The position numbers and the translations under genes are program-made. A stretch of DNA of 37,117 bases, from contig CAJKGK010000029.1 of the NCBI GenBank assembly GCA_905199445.1, positions 1 through 37,117 of the forward strand, given 5' to 3'. This document shows, in pieces, positions 1 to 8,088 of the stretch (position 1 is its first letter; each line of letters starts with the position of its first letter). The notes under the pieces were generated by a model. The model did not search any database. It was given only the letters and a program-made list of their open reading frames with translations, and had not been told where the DNA came from. The stretch comes from an uncultured Lachnospiraceae bacterium (GTDB lineage Bacteria > Bacillota > Clostridia > Lachnospirales > Lachnospiraceae).

Positions 1-533
1 CTTTTGACGGCTTAAGTATTGCCTGGGCCGTGGTGGAATACATCAGCAATCCCAAAATTCTGGGAGCTAAAACCTTATTTGCAACGCATTACCATGAACT
101 GACCGAGCTGGAAGGAAAATTAAGTAATGTCAACAACTACTGTATTGCTGTCAAAGAACAGGGTGACGACATTATTTTCCTTAGAAAAATTATCCGAGGC
201 GGTGCCGATAAAAGCTATGGCATTCAGGTGGCAAAACTGGCCGGCGTCCCTGATCCGGTCATTAGCCGTGCCAAAGAACTGGTAGAAGAGCTGAGCAATG
301 CGGATATTACATACCGTGTTAAAGAAATCGAGACCGCTGGAGATAAAATCGAAAACGCTGGAAATCAAACTGAACCCACAGGTGAGCAGCAACTGTCTCT
401 GTTTGATTCAACCTGTGATCCACAGATTGAAAACATTATCGATGATATTAAAAATATTGATCTTACCCGGATGACCATGATTGATACCATGAATTTCCTT
501 TATGATATCCAGCAAAAGTTGAAACAAATCTGA
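1..533 (+). CDS. mutS: DNA mismatch repair protein MutS, C-terminal part (5' end outside window)
   Basis: MutS is the mismatch-recognition ATPase that recruits MutL. Only the last ~177 codons are present. The reading frame is open from base 3 and runs into the window without a start, so the gene is cut by the window edge. The segment FDGLSIAWAVVEYI followed by FATHYHELTELE is the end of the ABC-type ATPase domain (the region of the conserved His after Walker B). GIQVAKLAGVPDPVISRAKE is the helix-turn-helix dimerisation region, and the low-complexity tail leads to a C-terminal helix. The Walker A motif lies upstream of the window. mutL starts 15 bases after the stop with a GAAAGGAG ribosome binding site, so the two are almost certainly one transcript, as in other Firmicutes. 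Identification is secure; completeness of the N-terminus cannot be judged. Confidence 0.97.
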   Translation, partial: FDGLSIAWAVVEYISNPKILGAKTLFATHYHELTELEGKLSNVNNYCIAVKEQGDDIIFLRKIIRGGADKSYGIQVAKLAGVPDPVISRAKELVEELSNADITYRVKEIETAGDKIENAGNQTEPTGEQQLSLFDSTCDPQIENIIDDIKNIDLTRMTMIDTMNFLYDIQQKLKQI

Positions 534-548
534 TGAAAGGAGCCGACA

Positions 549-2489
549 ATGGCAAATATTAATGTCCTGGATTCCGAAACCATTAATAAAATTGCAGCCG
601 GAGAGGTAGTGGAACGGCCAGCCTCGGTTGTCAAGGAACTGGTGGAAAATGCCATCGATGCCCATGCCAGTGCCATTACCGTAGAAATCCGTGACGGCGG
701 AACAAGCCTGATTCGTATTACAGATAACGGCAGCGGCATTGAAGCCGATGATATCCCTCTGGCATTTTTACGCCATTCTACAAGCAAAATCCGTTCTGTG
801 GAAGATCTGGCCATCATTTCTTCCCTGGGATTTCGTGGCGAGGCCCTCTCCAGTATTGCTGCAGTATCTCAGGTTGAGCTGATTACAAAAACACCAAAAG
901 CACTGATGGGTGTCCGATACTGCATTGACGGCGGGCAGGAACGCTCCACAGAGTCCATTGGCTGCCCATCAGGAACAACCATCATCGTTCATAATCTGTT
1001 TTATAATACACCGGCCCGCAGAAAATTTCTTAAATCCCATGCAACAGAAGCCGGTTATGTAAGTGATCTGATGATGCGCCTGGCCCTTTCTCATCCGGAA
1101 GTGTCCTTTAAATTTATTAATAATAATCAGAACAAAATTCACACCTCCGGAAATATGCAGCTAAAGAATATTGTTTATAATATTTACGGACGTGACATTA
1201 CGGCCAATATCCTGGAGATTTCGGGAAAATCCGCCAATATGGATATCCATGGATACATTGGCAAGCCTTTGATTTCCAGGGGCAACAGAGCCTATGAAAA
1301 TTATTTTATCAATGGCCGCTATATAAAAAGTCCTATAATTACCCGGGCCATTGAAGAAGCCTATAAAAATTTTGTTATGGTTCATAAATATCCTTTTACA
1401 GCCTTTCATCTGACGATTGACACCGCACTGATCGATGTCAACGTTCATCCCACAAAGATGGAAATACGTTTTACAAATAACGATGAGGTTTACCAGCTGA
1501 TTTATCATACCATACGGGATGCACTGTCCGGCCGTGATCTAATTGTGGATGTATCTTTAGATACGCCAAAGGAAACTGCCGCCAGACGAAAGGACGAAAT
1601 CCGGGAAATCCGCAACCAGGAACTGCCGGAACCCTTTGAGACCGTTCGACTGGCGGCCCTGGGGGCAAGCGGTGCGATTATTGGTGAGGCCCGGGCCAAA
1701 TATCATGCACCAGCTGCACCATTGCCGGCTGCCAAAAAGGAGTTTCCGGAACCTAAAAAGACAACGTCACCTGAGCCAAAGCCAGCTTTGCCGACACAAG
1801 AGCTGACTTTGGCTCCTAAAGCGATGCCTTTGCCGGAAGACTTGCCCCAAATAACCCATACAGCCCAGATGGAGCTTTTTGATGACAGGCTGCTTTCCAA
1901 AAAAGCCAGAAGCCGCCATCGGCTGATTGGTCAGGTATTTGAAACTTACTGGATTGTGGAGTATGAAAAAAAACTGTTTATTATTGATCAGCATGCAGCT
2001 CATGAAAAAGTGATGTATGAACGGCTGAAAAAGCAGTACCAGTCCAGCAGCCCGCTGTCTCAGTATCTGGAACCGCCGATCATTATTTCTGTTTCCCTGC
2101 ACGAAGAAACGGCGCTTAAAGCGTGTCTGCCCCAGTTATCAGGCTTTGGCTTTGAAATTGAGCATTTTGGAGGAAGGGAATATGCAGTACGGGCTGTTCC
2201 TGTGGATTTATACGGCTATACGGAACGGGATCTTTTTGTAGAATTGCTGGATCAAATCAGTAATGAAACATCCGCCCTTGATTCGGATATGATTAATGAC
2301 CGGCTGGCAACCATGGCCTGTAAGGCAGCTATTAAAGGCAATCAGCGGCTGTCCTTTGAGGAAGCCAATGCCCTGATTGAGCAGCTGCTGGACGCCGATA
2401 ATCCCTATAACTGTCCTCATGGACGTCCGACGATTATTTCCATGAGTCAGTATGAACTGGAGAAAAAATTTAAACGTATACAAAACTGA
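549..2489 (+). CDS. mutL: DNA mismatch repair protein MutL
   Basis: MutL couples MutS mismatch recognition to strand incision. The 646-residue product has the N-terminal GHKL ATPase motifs: KIAAGEVVERPASVVKELVE with the catalytic Glu, DNGSGI, and GFRGEALSSI. A Pro/Lys-rich linker (about residues 370-430) follows, then the C-terminal dimerisation domain. That domain carries the endonuclease metal motif DQHAAHEKVMYE at residue 480, plus ACKAAIKG and CPHGRPT near residue 622. This pattern marks a nicking-competent MutL, as in Bacillus, rather than the E. coli type that relies on MutH. QMELFDD at the linker end might be a beta-clamp contact, but this is a guess. The start is set by GAAAGGAG 6 bases upstream. 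miaA follows after 18 bases, so mutS-mutL-miaA form an operon. Confidence 0.98.
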   Translation: MANINVLDSETINKIAAGEVVERPASVVKELVENAIDAHASAITVEIRDGGTSLIRITDNGSGIEADDIPLAFLRHSTSKIRSVEDLAIISSLGFRGEALSSIAAVSQVELITKTPKALMGVRYCIDGGQERSTESIGCPSGTTIIVHNLFYNTPARRKFLKSHATEAGYVSDLMMRLALSHPEVSFKFINNNQNKIHTSGNMQLKNIVYNIYGRDITANILEISGKSANMDIHGYIGKPLISRGNRAYENYFINGRYIKSPIITRAIEEAYKNFVMVHKYPFTAFHLTIDTALIDVNVHPTKMEIRFTNNDEVYQLIYHTIRDALSGRDLIVDVSLDTPKETAARRKDEIREIRNQELPEPFETVRLAALGASGAIIGEARAKYHAPAAPLPAAKKEFPEPKKTTSPEPKPALPTQELTLAPKAMPLPEDLPQITHTAQMELFDDRLLSKKARSRHRLIGQVFETYWIVEYEKKLFIIDQHAAHEKVMYERLKKQYQSSSPLSQYLEPPIIISVSLHEETALKACLPQLSGFGFEIEHFGGREYAVRAVPVDLYGYTERDLFVELLDQISNETSALDSDMINDRLATMACKAAIKGNQRLSFEEANALIEQLLDADNPYNCPHGRPTIISMSQYELEKKFKRIQN

Positions 2490-2507
2490 CATAAAGGAGC
2501 GGATTTT

Positions 2508-3455
2508 ATGGACAGACTGCCTCTGGTCATCCTGACAGGCCCCACTGCGGCAGGAAAAACAGAATTATCAATTAGATTGGCAAAAACCATTGGCGGAGAG
2601 ATTATTAGTGCAGACTCCATGCAGGTGTACAAATACATGGATATTGGAACAGCCAAGATTATGCCTAAGGAAATGGACGGGATTCCCCATTATCTTGTGG
2701 ATACCCTTTATCCTGATGAAGAATTTAACGTCGTTGTTTTTCAGAAAATGGCCAAAGCGGCCATGAAACAAATTATTGATCACGGAAAAATTCCCATCGT
2801 TGTAGGCGGTACAGGCTTTTATATTCAGGCACTTGTCAATGATATTGATTTTACAGAAAATGACAGCGATATGCGTTACCGCCACGAACTGGAAGCATTG
2901 GCCGCCCAGCAGGGCGCAGATGCCCTCCATGCGCAGCTTCGGGCCGTAGATCCTGAGTCTGCCGAAAAAATTCATGCAAATAATATTAAACGGGTCATCC
3001 GGGCCCTGGAATTTTATAAAAAAACCGGAACTAAAATTTCAGACCATAACGAAGCACAGCGTCATCATACATCGCCCTATAATTATGCTTATTTTGTCCT
3101 GACCCATCCCAGAGATATTCTTTATGACCGCATTAATCGCCGGGTTGACCAGATGCTTGATCAGGGATTGACCGATGAGGTTCGTATGCTTCTTGACCAG
3201 GGCTATGATCCTGGACTTGTAAGTATGCAGGGACTTGGATATAAGGAACTGATTCCATGGATCAAAGGTAAGGAAAGCTTTGAGGATGCAGTCTATACGC
3301 TGAAACGGGATACAAGACATTTTGCCAAACGTCAGCTGACCTGGTTTCGGCGTGAGAGGGATGTGATCTGGATGGATAAAAGCACCTATCCCAGCGAGGA
3401 TGCGGTGCTTAATGATCTGTTAAACCATTTAAAAGAAAGAGGTATTTACCAATGA
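2508..3455 (+). CDS. miaA: tRNA dimethylallyltransferase (tRNA A37 prenylation)
   Basis: MiaA transfers a dimethylallyl group to N6 of A37 in tRNAs reading codons that start with U. The 315-residue length is normal. Visible motifs are the P-loop LTGPTAAGKTELSIRLA near the N-terminus, ADSMQVYKYMDIGTAK (substrate-binding Asp/Ser), GGTGFYIQAL, and FAKRQLTWFRRERD near the C-terminus, all diagnostic of the family. An AAAGGAG site lies just upstream of the ATG. The stop overlaps the next gene's start in an ATGA arrangement, implying translational coupling. In many Firmicutes hfq sits directly after miaA, but here no hfq-like frame fits because the next gene overlaps. Confidence 0.98.
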   Translation: MDRLPLVILTGPTAAGKTELSIRLAKTIGGEIISADSMQVYKYMDIGTAKIMPKEMDGIPHYLVDTLYPDEEFNVVVFQKMAKAAMKQIIDHGKIPIVVGGTGFYIQALVNDIDFTENDSDMRYRHELEALAAQQGADALHAQLRAVDPESAEKIHANNIKRVIRALEFYKKTGTKISDHNEAQRHHTSPYNYAYFVLTHPRDILYDRINRRVDQMLDQGLTDEVRMLLDQGYDPGLVSMQGLGYKELIPWIKGKESFEDAVYTLKRDTRHFAKRQLTWFRRERDVIWMDKSTYPSEDAVLNDLLNHLKERGIYQ

Positions 3456-4738
3456 GTGAAGCTTTAAACGCCTATTACCGCCAGCTTGGTCTGACGGAAA
3501 ATGTGTATACGTTCTGCCAGGAAATCGAGGCTGGTTTAAAGGAACGTTTTGCCGAAATTGACAAGATCGCTGAATATAACCAGCTAAAAGTCATTAAGGC
3601 CATGCAGGAACATAAAGTCAGTGATTACCATTTTGCAGACAGCACCGGTTATGGCTATAATGACAGCGGAAGAGATACCCTGGAAGCCGTTTATGCCAGT
3701 ATTTTTCACACAGAAGACGCTCTGGTCCGTCCCCATATTACCTGTGGAACCCATGCGCTGACCATTGCCCTGTCAGGTAATCTGCGCCCTGGAGACGAAC
3801 TTTTATCACCGGTAGGCAAACCCTATGATACCCTGGAAGGTATTATTGGCATCCGGCCGCAGAAAGGGTCTCTGGCCGAATACGGAGTCACCTACCGTCA
3901 GGTTGATCTTCTTGACGATGGAAATTTTGATTTTGACGGTATTCGGGCAGCAATGAATGAGCGCACAAAACTTGTCACCATTCAGCGCTCCAAAGGATAC
4001 CAGACCCGGCCCACCCTGTCTGTGGACAGAATCGGCCAGCTGATTGCTTTTGTAAAATCCATCAAACCGGATGTGATCTGCATGGTTGACAACTGCTACG
4101 GCGAATTTGTAGAAACAAAAGAACCCACCGATGTCGGTGCTGATTTATGTGTGGGCTCACTGATTAAAAACCCAGGCGGTGGCCTGGCTCCTATTGGCGG
4201 TTATATTGTGGGAAAAAAAGAGTATGTGGAAAATGCCGCATTCCGTCTGACGGCTCCTGGTCTGGGCAAAGAAGTAGGTGCCAGTCTGGGCGTTAACCGT
4301 TCCTTTTTCCAGGGACTGTTTTTAGCGCCTCAGGTCGTCAACGGTGCACTTAAAGGTGCCATTTTTGCTGCAAATATTTACGAAAAACTAGGCTTTAAGG
4401 TTGTTCCAAATGCCACAGAAAGCCGACATGATATTATTCAGGCCGTTGTTTTCGGAAAACCTGAAGGTGTCATCGAATTTTGTAAAGGTATTCAGGCTGC
4501 TGCACCGGTAGACAGCCATGTGACACCGGAACCTTGGGCAATGCCAGGCTATGACAGTGATGTTATTATGGCTGCCGGCGCTTTTATTTCCGGATCTTCC
4601 ATCGAACTTTCCGCCGATGCGCCTATAAAACCGCCGTACAGTGTTTATTTTCAGGGGGGAATCACATGGTATCACTCAAAATTCGGCATCATGATGTCCC
4701 TTCAGAAACTTGTGGATACAAAAATTGTGGAATTATAG
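3452..4738 (+). CDS. PLP-dependent enzyme, methionine gamma-lyase/YnbB ('aluminum resistance protein') family
   Basis: This is a fold-type I PLP enzyme of 428 residues in the Met_gamma_lyase family (Bacillus YnbB type). Members are often labelled 'aluminum resistance protein' or cystathionine beta-lyase-like; the physiological substrate is not firmly known. The sequence shows the N-terminal signature DSTGYGYNDSGRDTLEAVYA, a cofactor-loop segment CGTHALTIALSG, the Asp contact in MVDNCYGEF, and the putative Schiff-base Lys239 in SLIKNPGGG. The start overlaps the miaA stop by 4 bases (ATGA), so it is translated from the mutSL-miaA message. The position after miaA matches the conserved Firmicute neighbourhood, which supports the family call. 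The reaction should be taken as carbon-sulfur lyase-like by homology only. Confidence 0.9.
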   Translation: MSEALNAYYRQLGLTENVYTFCQEIEAGLKERFAEIDKIAEYNQLKVIKAMQEHKVSDYHFADSTGYGYNDSGRDTLEAVYASIFHTEDALVRPHITCGTHALTIALSGNLRPGDELLSPVGKPYDTLEGIIGIRPQKGSLAEYGVTYRQVDLLDDGNFDFDGIRAAMNERTKLVTIQRSKGYQTRPTLSVDRIGQLIAFVKSIKPDVICMVDNCYGEFVETKEPTDVGADLCVGSLIKNPGGGLAPIGGYIVGKKEYVENAAFRLTAPGLGKEVGASLGVNRSFFQGLFLAPQVVNGALKGAIFAANIYEKLGFKVVPNATESRHDIIQAVVFGKPEGVIEFCKGIQAAAPVDSHVTPEPWAMPGYDSDVIMAAGAFISGSSIELSADAPIKPPYSVYFQGGITWYHSKFGIMMSLQKLVDTKIVEL

Positions 4739-4861
4739 AAAACGTTCAGGAAATATACACATTTTTAATTATTAACTGATATATACTTTTAAAATTATTT
4801 ATGTTAAGATTAATTCGGAATCTTTATGGGTTTGGAGAGACCAGAAAGGAGATTCCCGATC

Positions 4862-5557
4862 ATGCTTACAACAAAAGAACTTCCGGAGAATGAACGGCCT
4901 TACGAAAAATGTGAAAAGTTGGGCTGTGCCTATCTTTCTGATGCCGAACTTTTAGCGGTCATTCTCCGCTGCGGGACTAAAAATCAAAAAGCCGTAGATC
5001 TTGCCCATCAGATTCTCAAGCTTGCAGCTTCTGTATCTGAGGTTACCGGGCTTTACGGCATTAACTATCTGACCGGAGAACAGCTTAAAAGGATTCATGG
5101 TATCGGCCGTGTCAAAGCCATCCAGATTCAGTGTGTTCTGGAGCTGTCCCGCAGACTTTCAAAAGCAAAGGCCCATCTTGGGCTTGAATGTACGGATCCG
5201 GAAACAATCGCCGGATATTATATGGAAGACATGCGCTATCTGCGTCAGGAACAGCTGATACTGCTCATGCTCAATACAAAAAACCATATGATCTGCGATG
5301 CCGTTATATCCAAAGGCTGTGCGGATTATGCCGTAATTTCTCCAAGGGATATTTTTATCGAGGCTATGCGCCGTGAAGCGGTCAATATTATCCTGATTCA
5401 CAATCATCCCAGCGGTGATCCCACACCCAGCAGTGCCGACATTGATGTTACCAAAAAAGTGGCCCGTGCCGGAGAGCTGATCGGAATACGGCTTTTAGAT
5501 CATATTATTATCGGAGACAGAACCTTTTCAAGTCTTCGCAGCCTTGGCTGGCTCTGA
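4862..5557 (+). CDS. radC: RadC family JAB/JAMM-domain protein
   Basis: RadC-like proteins combine an N-terminal helix-hairpin-helix DNA-binding region with a C-terminal JAB1/MPN metal site. The name reflects an old radiation phenotype that was later reassigned, and the real role is uncertain. Here ELPENERPYEK opens the protein, GINYLTGEQLKRIHGIGRVKAIQIQ is the helix-hairpin-helix, and HNHPSGDPTPSSADID (from residue 180) is the JAMM signature with both His and the Asp. The start at 4862 is chosen over an in-frame ATG at 4826 because an AGAAAGGAGA site lies about 9 bases before it and because family members begin near this motif. The product is 231 residues. radC next to mreB is a common arrangement in Firmicutes. 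The 123 bases upstream are AT-rich with no convincing promoter. Confidence 0.95.
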   Translation: MLTTKELPENERPYEKCEKLGCAYLSDAELLAVILRCGTKNQKAVDLAHQILKLAASVSEVTGLYGINYLTGEQLKRIHGIGRVKAIQIQCVLELSRRLSKAKAHLGLECTDPETIAGYYMEDMRYLRQEQLILLMLNTKNHMICDAVISKGCADYAVISPRDIFIEAMRREAVNIILIHNHPSGDPTPSSADIDVTKKVARAGELIGIRLLDHIIIGDRTFSSLRSLGWL

Positions 5558-5592
5558 TTCCGGATTAACTTATCAAATGAAAGGAATATTTT

Positions 5593-6615
5593 ATGGCAGG
5601 ACGTAAATATGGTTTGGATTTAGGTACAAATTATGTAAAAATCTATAATAATACCCGTAAGAATATTCTTGTTGAACATAACATGATTGCCATCCGAAAG
5701 AAAAAGGAAGTCATTGCCTGCGGTGATGATGCTTATGAAATTTTTGAAAAAGTTTCCGACACCATCGGGATACGCCAGCCAGTCAGAAACGGAGTTATTG
5801 CCGATGTGGAACCTATGGGAAAACTGTTTGACCACCTGCTGAAAAAGATGGACTGCAGCAACAGTATGATGCGGCACAATGAATTTTACCTGGCCGTGCC
5901 ATCGTCTATTACGGAGGTTGAGAAGCGGGCATTTTTTCACCTGGTGGGACACTCTAATTTCAAAACCCATAATGCAGGTATTGTGGAAAAGCCTGTGGCT
6001 GCCGCTGTCGGTGAAGGACTGGATGTCAACAGATCCGGCGGCATTATGCTGGTGGATTTAGGTGCCGATACAACAGAAATTTCCATTCTGGCTCTTGGCG
6101 GCATTGTTTTAAGCCGTCTGATTAAATGCGGTGGCAACACGATCAATGAAGCCATATGCAGCGAAATTAAGCTGGAACATAATGTTATTATCGGCTTTAA
6201 AACAGCAGAGCAATTAAAGCTTTCTCTTGGCAGTGTACTTTTAGCAGACCAGGATCCGGTCCAGGTCTATGGCCGGGATTTAATCACCGGGCTTCCAGTA
6301 TGTGTGCGTATCCAGGCCAGCCTGATCCGTCAGTGTATCCTTAAAGTACTGGAACCGGTTGTTGGTGCGATCCGTGGCCTTCTGGAACGAACACCGCCTG
6401 AGCTTAACAATGACATTTTCGATCACGGCATTTACATTACAGGCGGAACGAGTCAGATTCCAGGTCTTGACCGTCTGATTGCAGCCGCCACAAGGATGAA
6501 GGTTAATATGTCCCGAACCCCTCAGGAAAGTACGGTTAAGGGGCTGGATGTGATTATGAACAGCACAGAGCTTTCCGGCCTTGTTTTCTCAATCCGTGAA
6601 TCCGCATTTAACTAA
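5593..6615 (+). CDS. mreB: Rod shape-determining protein MreB/Mbl (bacterial actin)
   Basis: MreB polymerises on the inner membrane face and guides the elongation machinery (MreCD, RodA, PBP2). The 340-residue product shows the actin-fold motifs in order: phosphate-1 DLGTNYVKIY at residues 9-18, phosphate-2 GGIMLVDLGADTTEISILA around residue 150, and the adenosine motif ITGGTSQIPGLDRLI near residue 286. Phosphate-1 differs from the usual DLGTANTLVY, placing it closer to the divergent Mbl/MreBH-like clostridial paralogues. The start is fixed by ATGAAAGGAAT upstream. mreC, mreD and the PBP2 gene follow on the same strand. The 62-base gap before mreC holds a perfect GC hairpin (separate entry). 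Confidence 0.95.
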   Translation: MAGRKYGLDLGTNYVKIYNNTRKNILVEHNMIAIRKKKEVIACGDDAYEIFEKVSDTIGIRQPVRNGVIADVEPMGKLFDHLLKKMDCSNSMMRHNEFYLAVPSSITEVEKRAFFHLVGHSNFKTHNAGIVEKPVAAAVGEGLDVNRSGGIMLVDLGADTTEISILALGGIVLSRLIKCGGNTINEAICSEIKLEHNVIIGFKTAEQLKLSLGSVLLADQDPVQVYGRDLITGLPVCVRIQASLIRQCILKVLEPVVGAIRGLLERTPPELNNDIFDHGIYITGGTSQIPGLDRLIAAATRMKVNMSRTPQESTVKGLDVIMNSTELSGLVFSIRESAFN

Positions 6616-6644
6616 TAGGGCAGTAATGGAAGATGACTGTGACC

Positions 6645-6662
6645 GGCCGCCAGACAGCGGCC
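6645..6662 (+). other. Short GC hairpin between mreB and mreC
   Basis: GGCCGC, six bases of loop, then GCGGCC form a perfect 6-bp stem in the mreB-mreC gap. No U-tract follows, so it does not look like a terminator. It may slow 3' exonucleases or modulate mreC translation, since the mreC ribosome binding site begins a few bases downstream. Function is inference only. Confidence 0.35.
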
Positions 6663-6677
6663 TACCAGGAATGAGGT

Positions 6678-7559
6678 ATGAAAATGAAACAGCATAAGAG
6701 AAATCATAGAAAGCCCAAATATATTTTTATAACACTGGCGGCTGTATGCTGTATACTAATCGCCGTCAGTTTTAAATGGGGCTCCATAACAAATAATATT
6801 GTACAAAATACAATTGGTACAGTCATTGTACCAATGCAGAAAGGCTTAAACAGTATCGGGGGCTGGATTTTTTCCAGAGCCCAGGAAGCCAAAACCGTCA
6901 AGGAACTTCAAAAAGAAAATGAAGCCCTGAAGCTGGAAGTAGACAAACTGAAATCTCAGATATCATCTCTGGAAAATAACCAGTCTGAACTGGATACCCT
7001 TCGGGATCTGCTTAAGCTTCGTGAAAAATATCCCAACTACAACATGGTTGGGGCCAGAATTATCAGCAGTGATGCCGGAAACTGGTATGAAACCTTTACG
7101 ATTGACAAAGGAAGTTTAGATGGTATTCAGGTAGATATGAACGTGATCGCCGATAACGGTCTTGTAGGCATTGTTACAGAAGTAGGACTAAACCATGCCA
7201 AAGTTCGTTCCATTATGGATGATTCCAGCAGCGTCAGTGCCACCAATGCCAACACTAATGATTTTTGTATTGTCAACGGAGACCTGAAACTGACCGATCA
7301 GGGACTTTTGGCAGTTGAACTTTTAAATGCAGATTCGGTTCTGGAAGAAGGAGATGAAATCGTTACCTCTTATTTAAGTGATAAATTTCTTCCCGGTCTG
7401 CCCATTGGCTATATCAGTAATATTACAAATGACAAATCCGGTCTGACCAAAAATGCTAATGTAACACCGATTGTGGATTTTGAACATCTAAGTGATGTTC
7501 TGGTAATTACCCAGTTAAAAGAAGAACTGGTATCTGACAGCCAGTCTGAAGGAAATTAA
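6678..7559 (+). CDS. mreC: Rod shape-determining protein MreC
   Basis: MreC is a bitopic membrane protein that links cytoplasmic MreB to periplasmic PBP2 and RodA. The 293-residue product has a basic cytoplasmic head (MKMKQHKRNHRKPK), one membrane segment at about residues 15-31, and a heptad-rich coiled coil at about residues 70-105 (KELQKENEALKLEVDKLKSQ). The beta-domain GARIISSDAGNWYETFTIDKG and its C-terminal half follow. This layout is diagnostic. Two starts six bases apart (6678 and 6684) are possible: AGGA and GAGG give reasonable spacing to one each. mreD starts 16 bases downstream. Confidence 0.95.
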   Translation: MKMKQHKRNHRKPKYIFITLAAVCCILIAVSFKWGSITNNIVQNTIGTVIVPMQKGLNSIGGWIFSRAQEAKTVKELQKENEALKLEVDKLKSQISSLENNQSELDTLRDLLKLREKYPNYNMVGARIISSDAGNWYETFTIDKGSLDGIQVDMNVIADNGLVGIVTEVGLNHAKVRSIMDDSSSVSATNANTNDFCIVNGDLKLTDQGLLAVELLNADSVLEEGDEIVTSYLSDKFLPGLPIGYISNITNDKSGLTKNANVTPIVDFEHLSDVLVITQLKEELVSDSQSEGN

Positions 7560-7575
7560 GGAGGGCAATATACTT

Positions 7576-8088
7576 ATGAAACGAACCCTTGTATACGCTG
7601 CCTGTATTCTGCTTTCTTTTCTGCTGCAGAGTTCCTTTTTCTCCTATCTGGCACCGGCGGATATTGTCCCCAATCTTTTGATTATTGTGACAGCATCCAT
7701 TGCCCTGATCCGCGGCCGCAGCGAAGGCTGTGTCGTCGGTTTTTTTGCAGGACTTCTGATGGATGTGTCCTTTGGCTCTTATCTGGGAATGTATGCCTTG
7801 TGTTATATGGCCGTTGGCTACCTGCTGGGTTATTTTAACCAGATTTATTATGAAGAGGATATTACACTGCCGCTGATACTGATCGGATTTGCAGATCTGC
7901 TGTATGGTCTTTTTATGTACATGATTCATTTTATGACAAGAGGAAGATTTGATATTCCGTTTTACTTTGGCCGAATTATTCTGCCCGAAGTTATTTACAC
8001 AGTTATTATCTCCATATTTTTGTACAGACTGATGCTTTTTATCTGCAAGAAACTGGATAAAAAAGGAAGTGAGGATTTCATTGCTTAA
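7576..8088 (+). CDS. mreD: Rod shape-determining protein MreD
   Basis: MreD is a small integral membrane partner of MreC. The 170-residue product is almost wholly hydrophobic, with about five membrane segments beginning with TLVYAACILLSFLLQSSFF. It has the family features PNLLIIVTASIALIRGRSEG and GFFAGLLMDVSFGSYLGMYA. Family sequence conservation is low, so the call leans on topology, size and position between mreC and the PBP2 gene. AAGGAGGGCAAT upstream is a good ribosome binding site. The 3' end overlaps the start of the next gene, suggesting coupling. Confidence 0.93.
   Translation: MKRTLVYAACILLSFLLQSSFFSYLAPADIVPNLLIIVTASIALIRGRSEGCVVGFFAGLLMDVSFGSYLGMYALCYMAVGYLLGYFNQIYYEEDITLPLILIGFADLLYGLFMYMIHFMTRGRFDIPFYFGRIILPEVIYTVIISIFLYRLMLFICKKLDKKGSEDFIA

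Noticed and set aside
4770..4810. Promoter for radC (TAAGAT with upstream TG)
   Set aside because: No recognisable -35 at 16-18 bases; AT-rich background makes chance likely.
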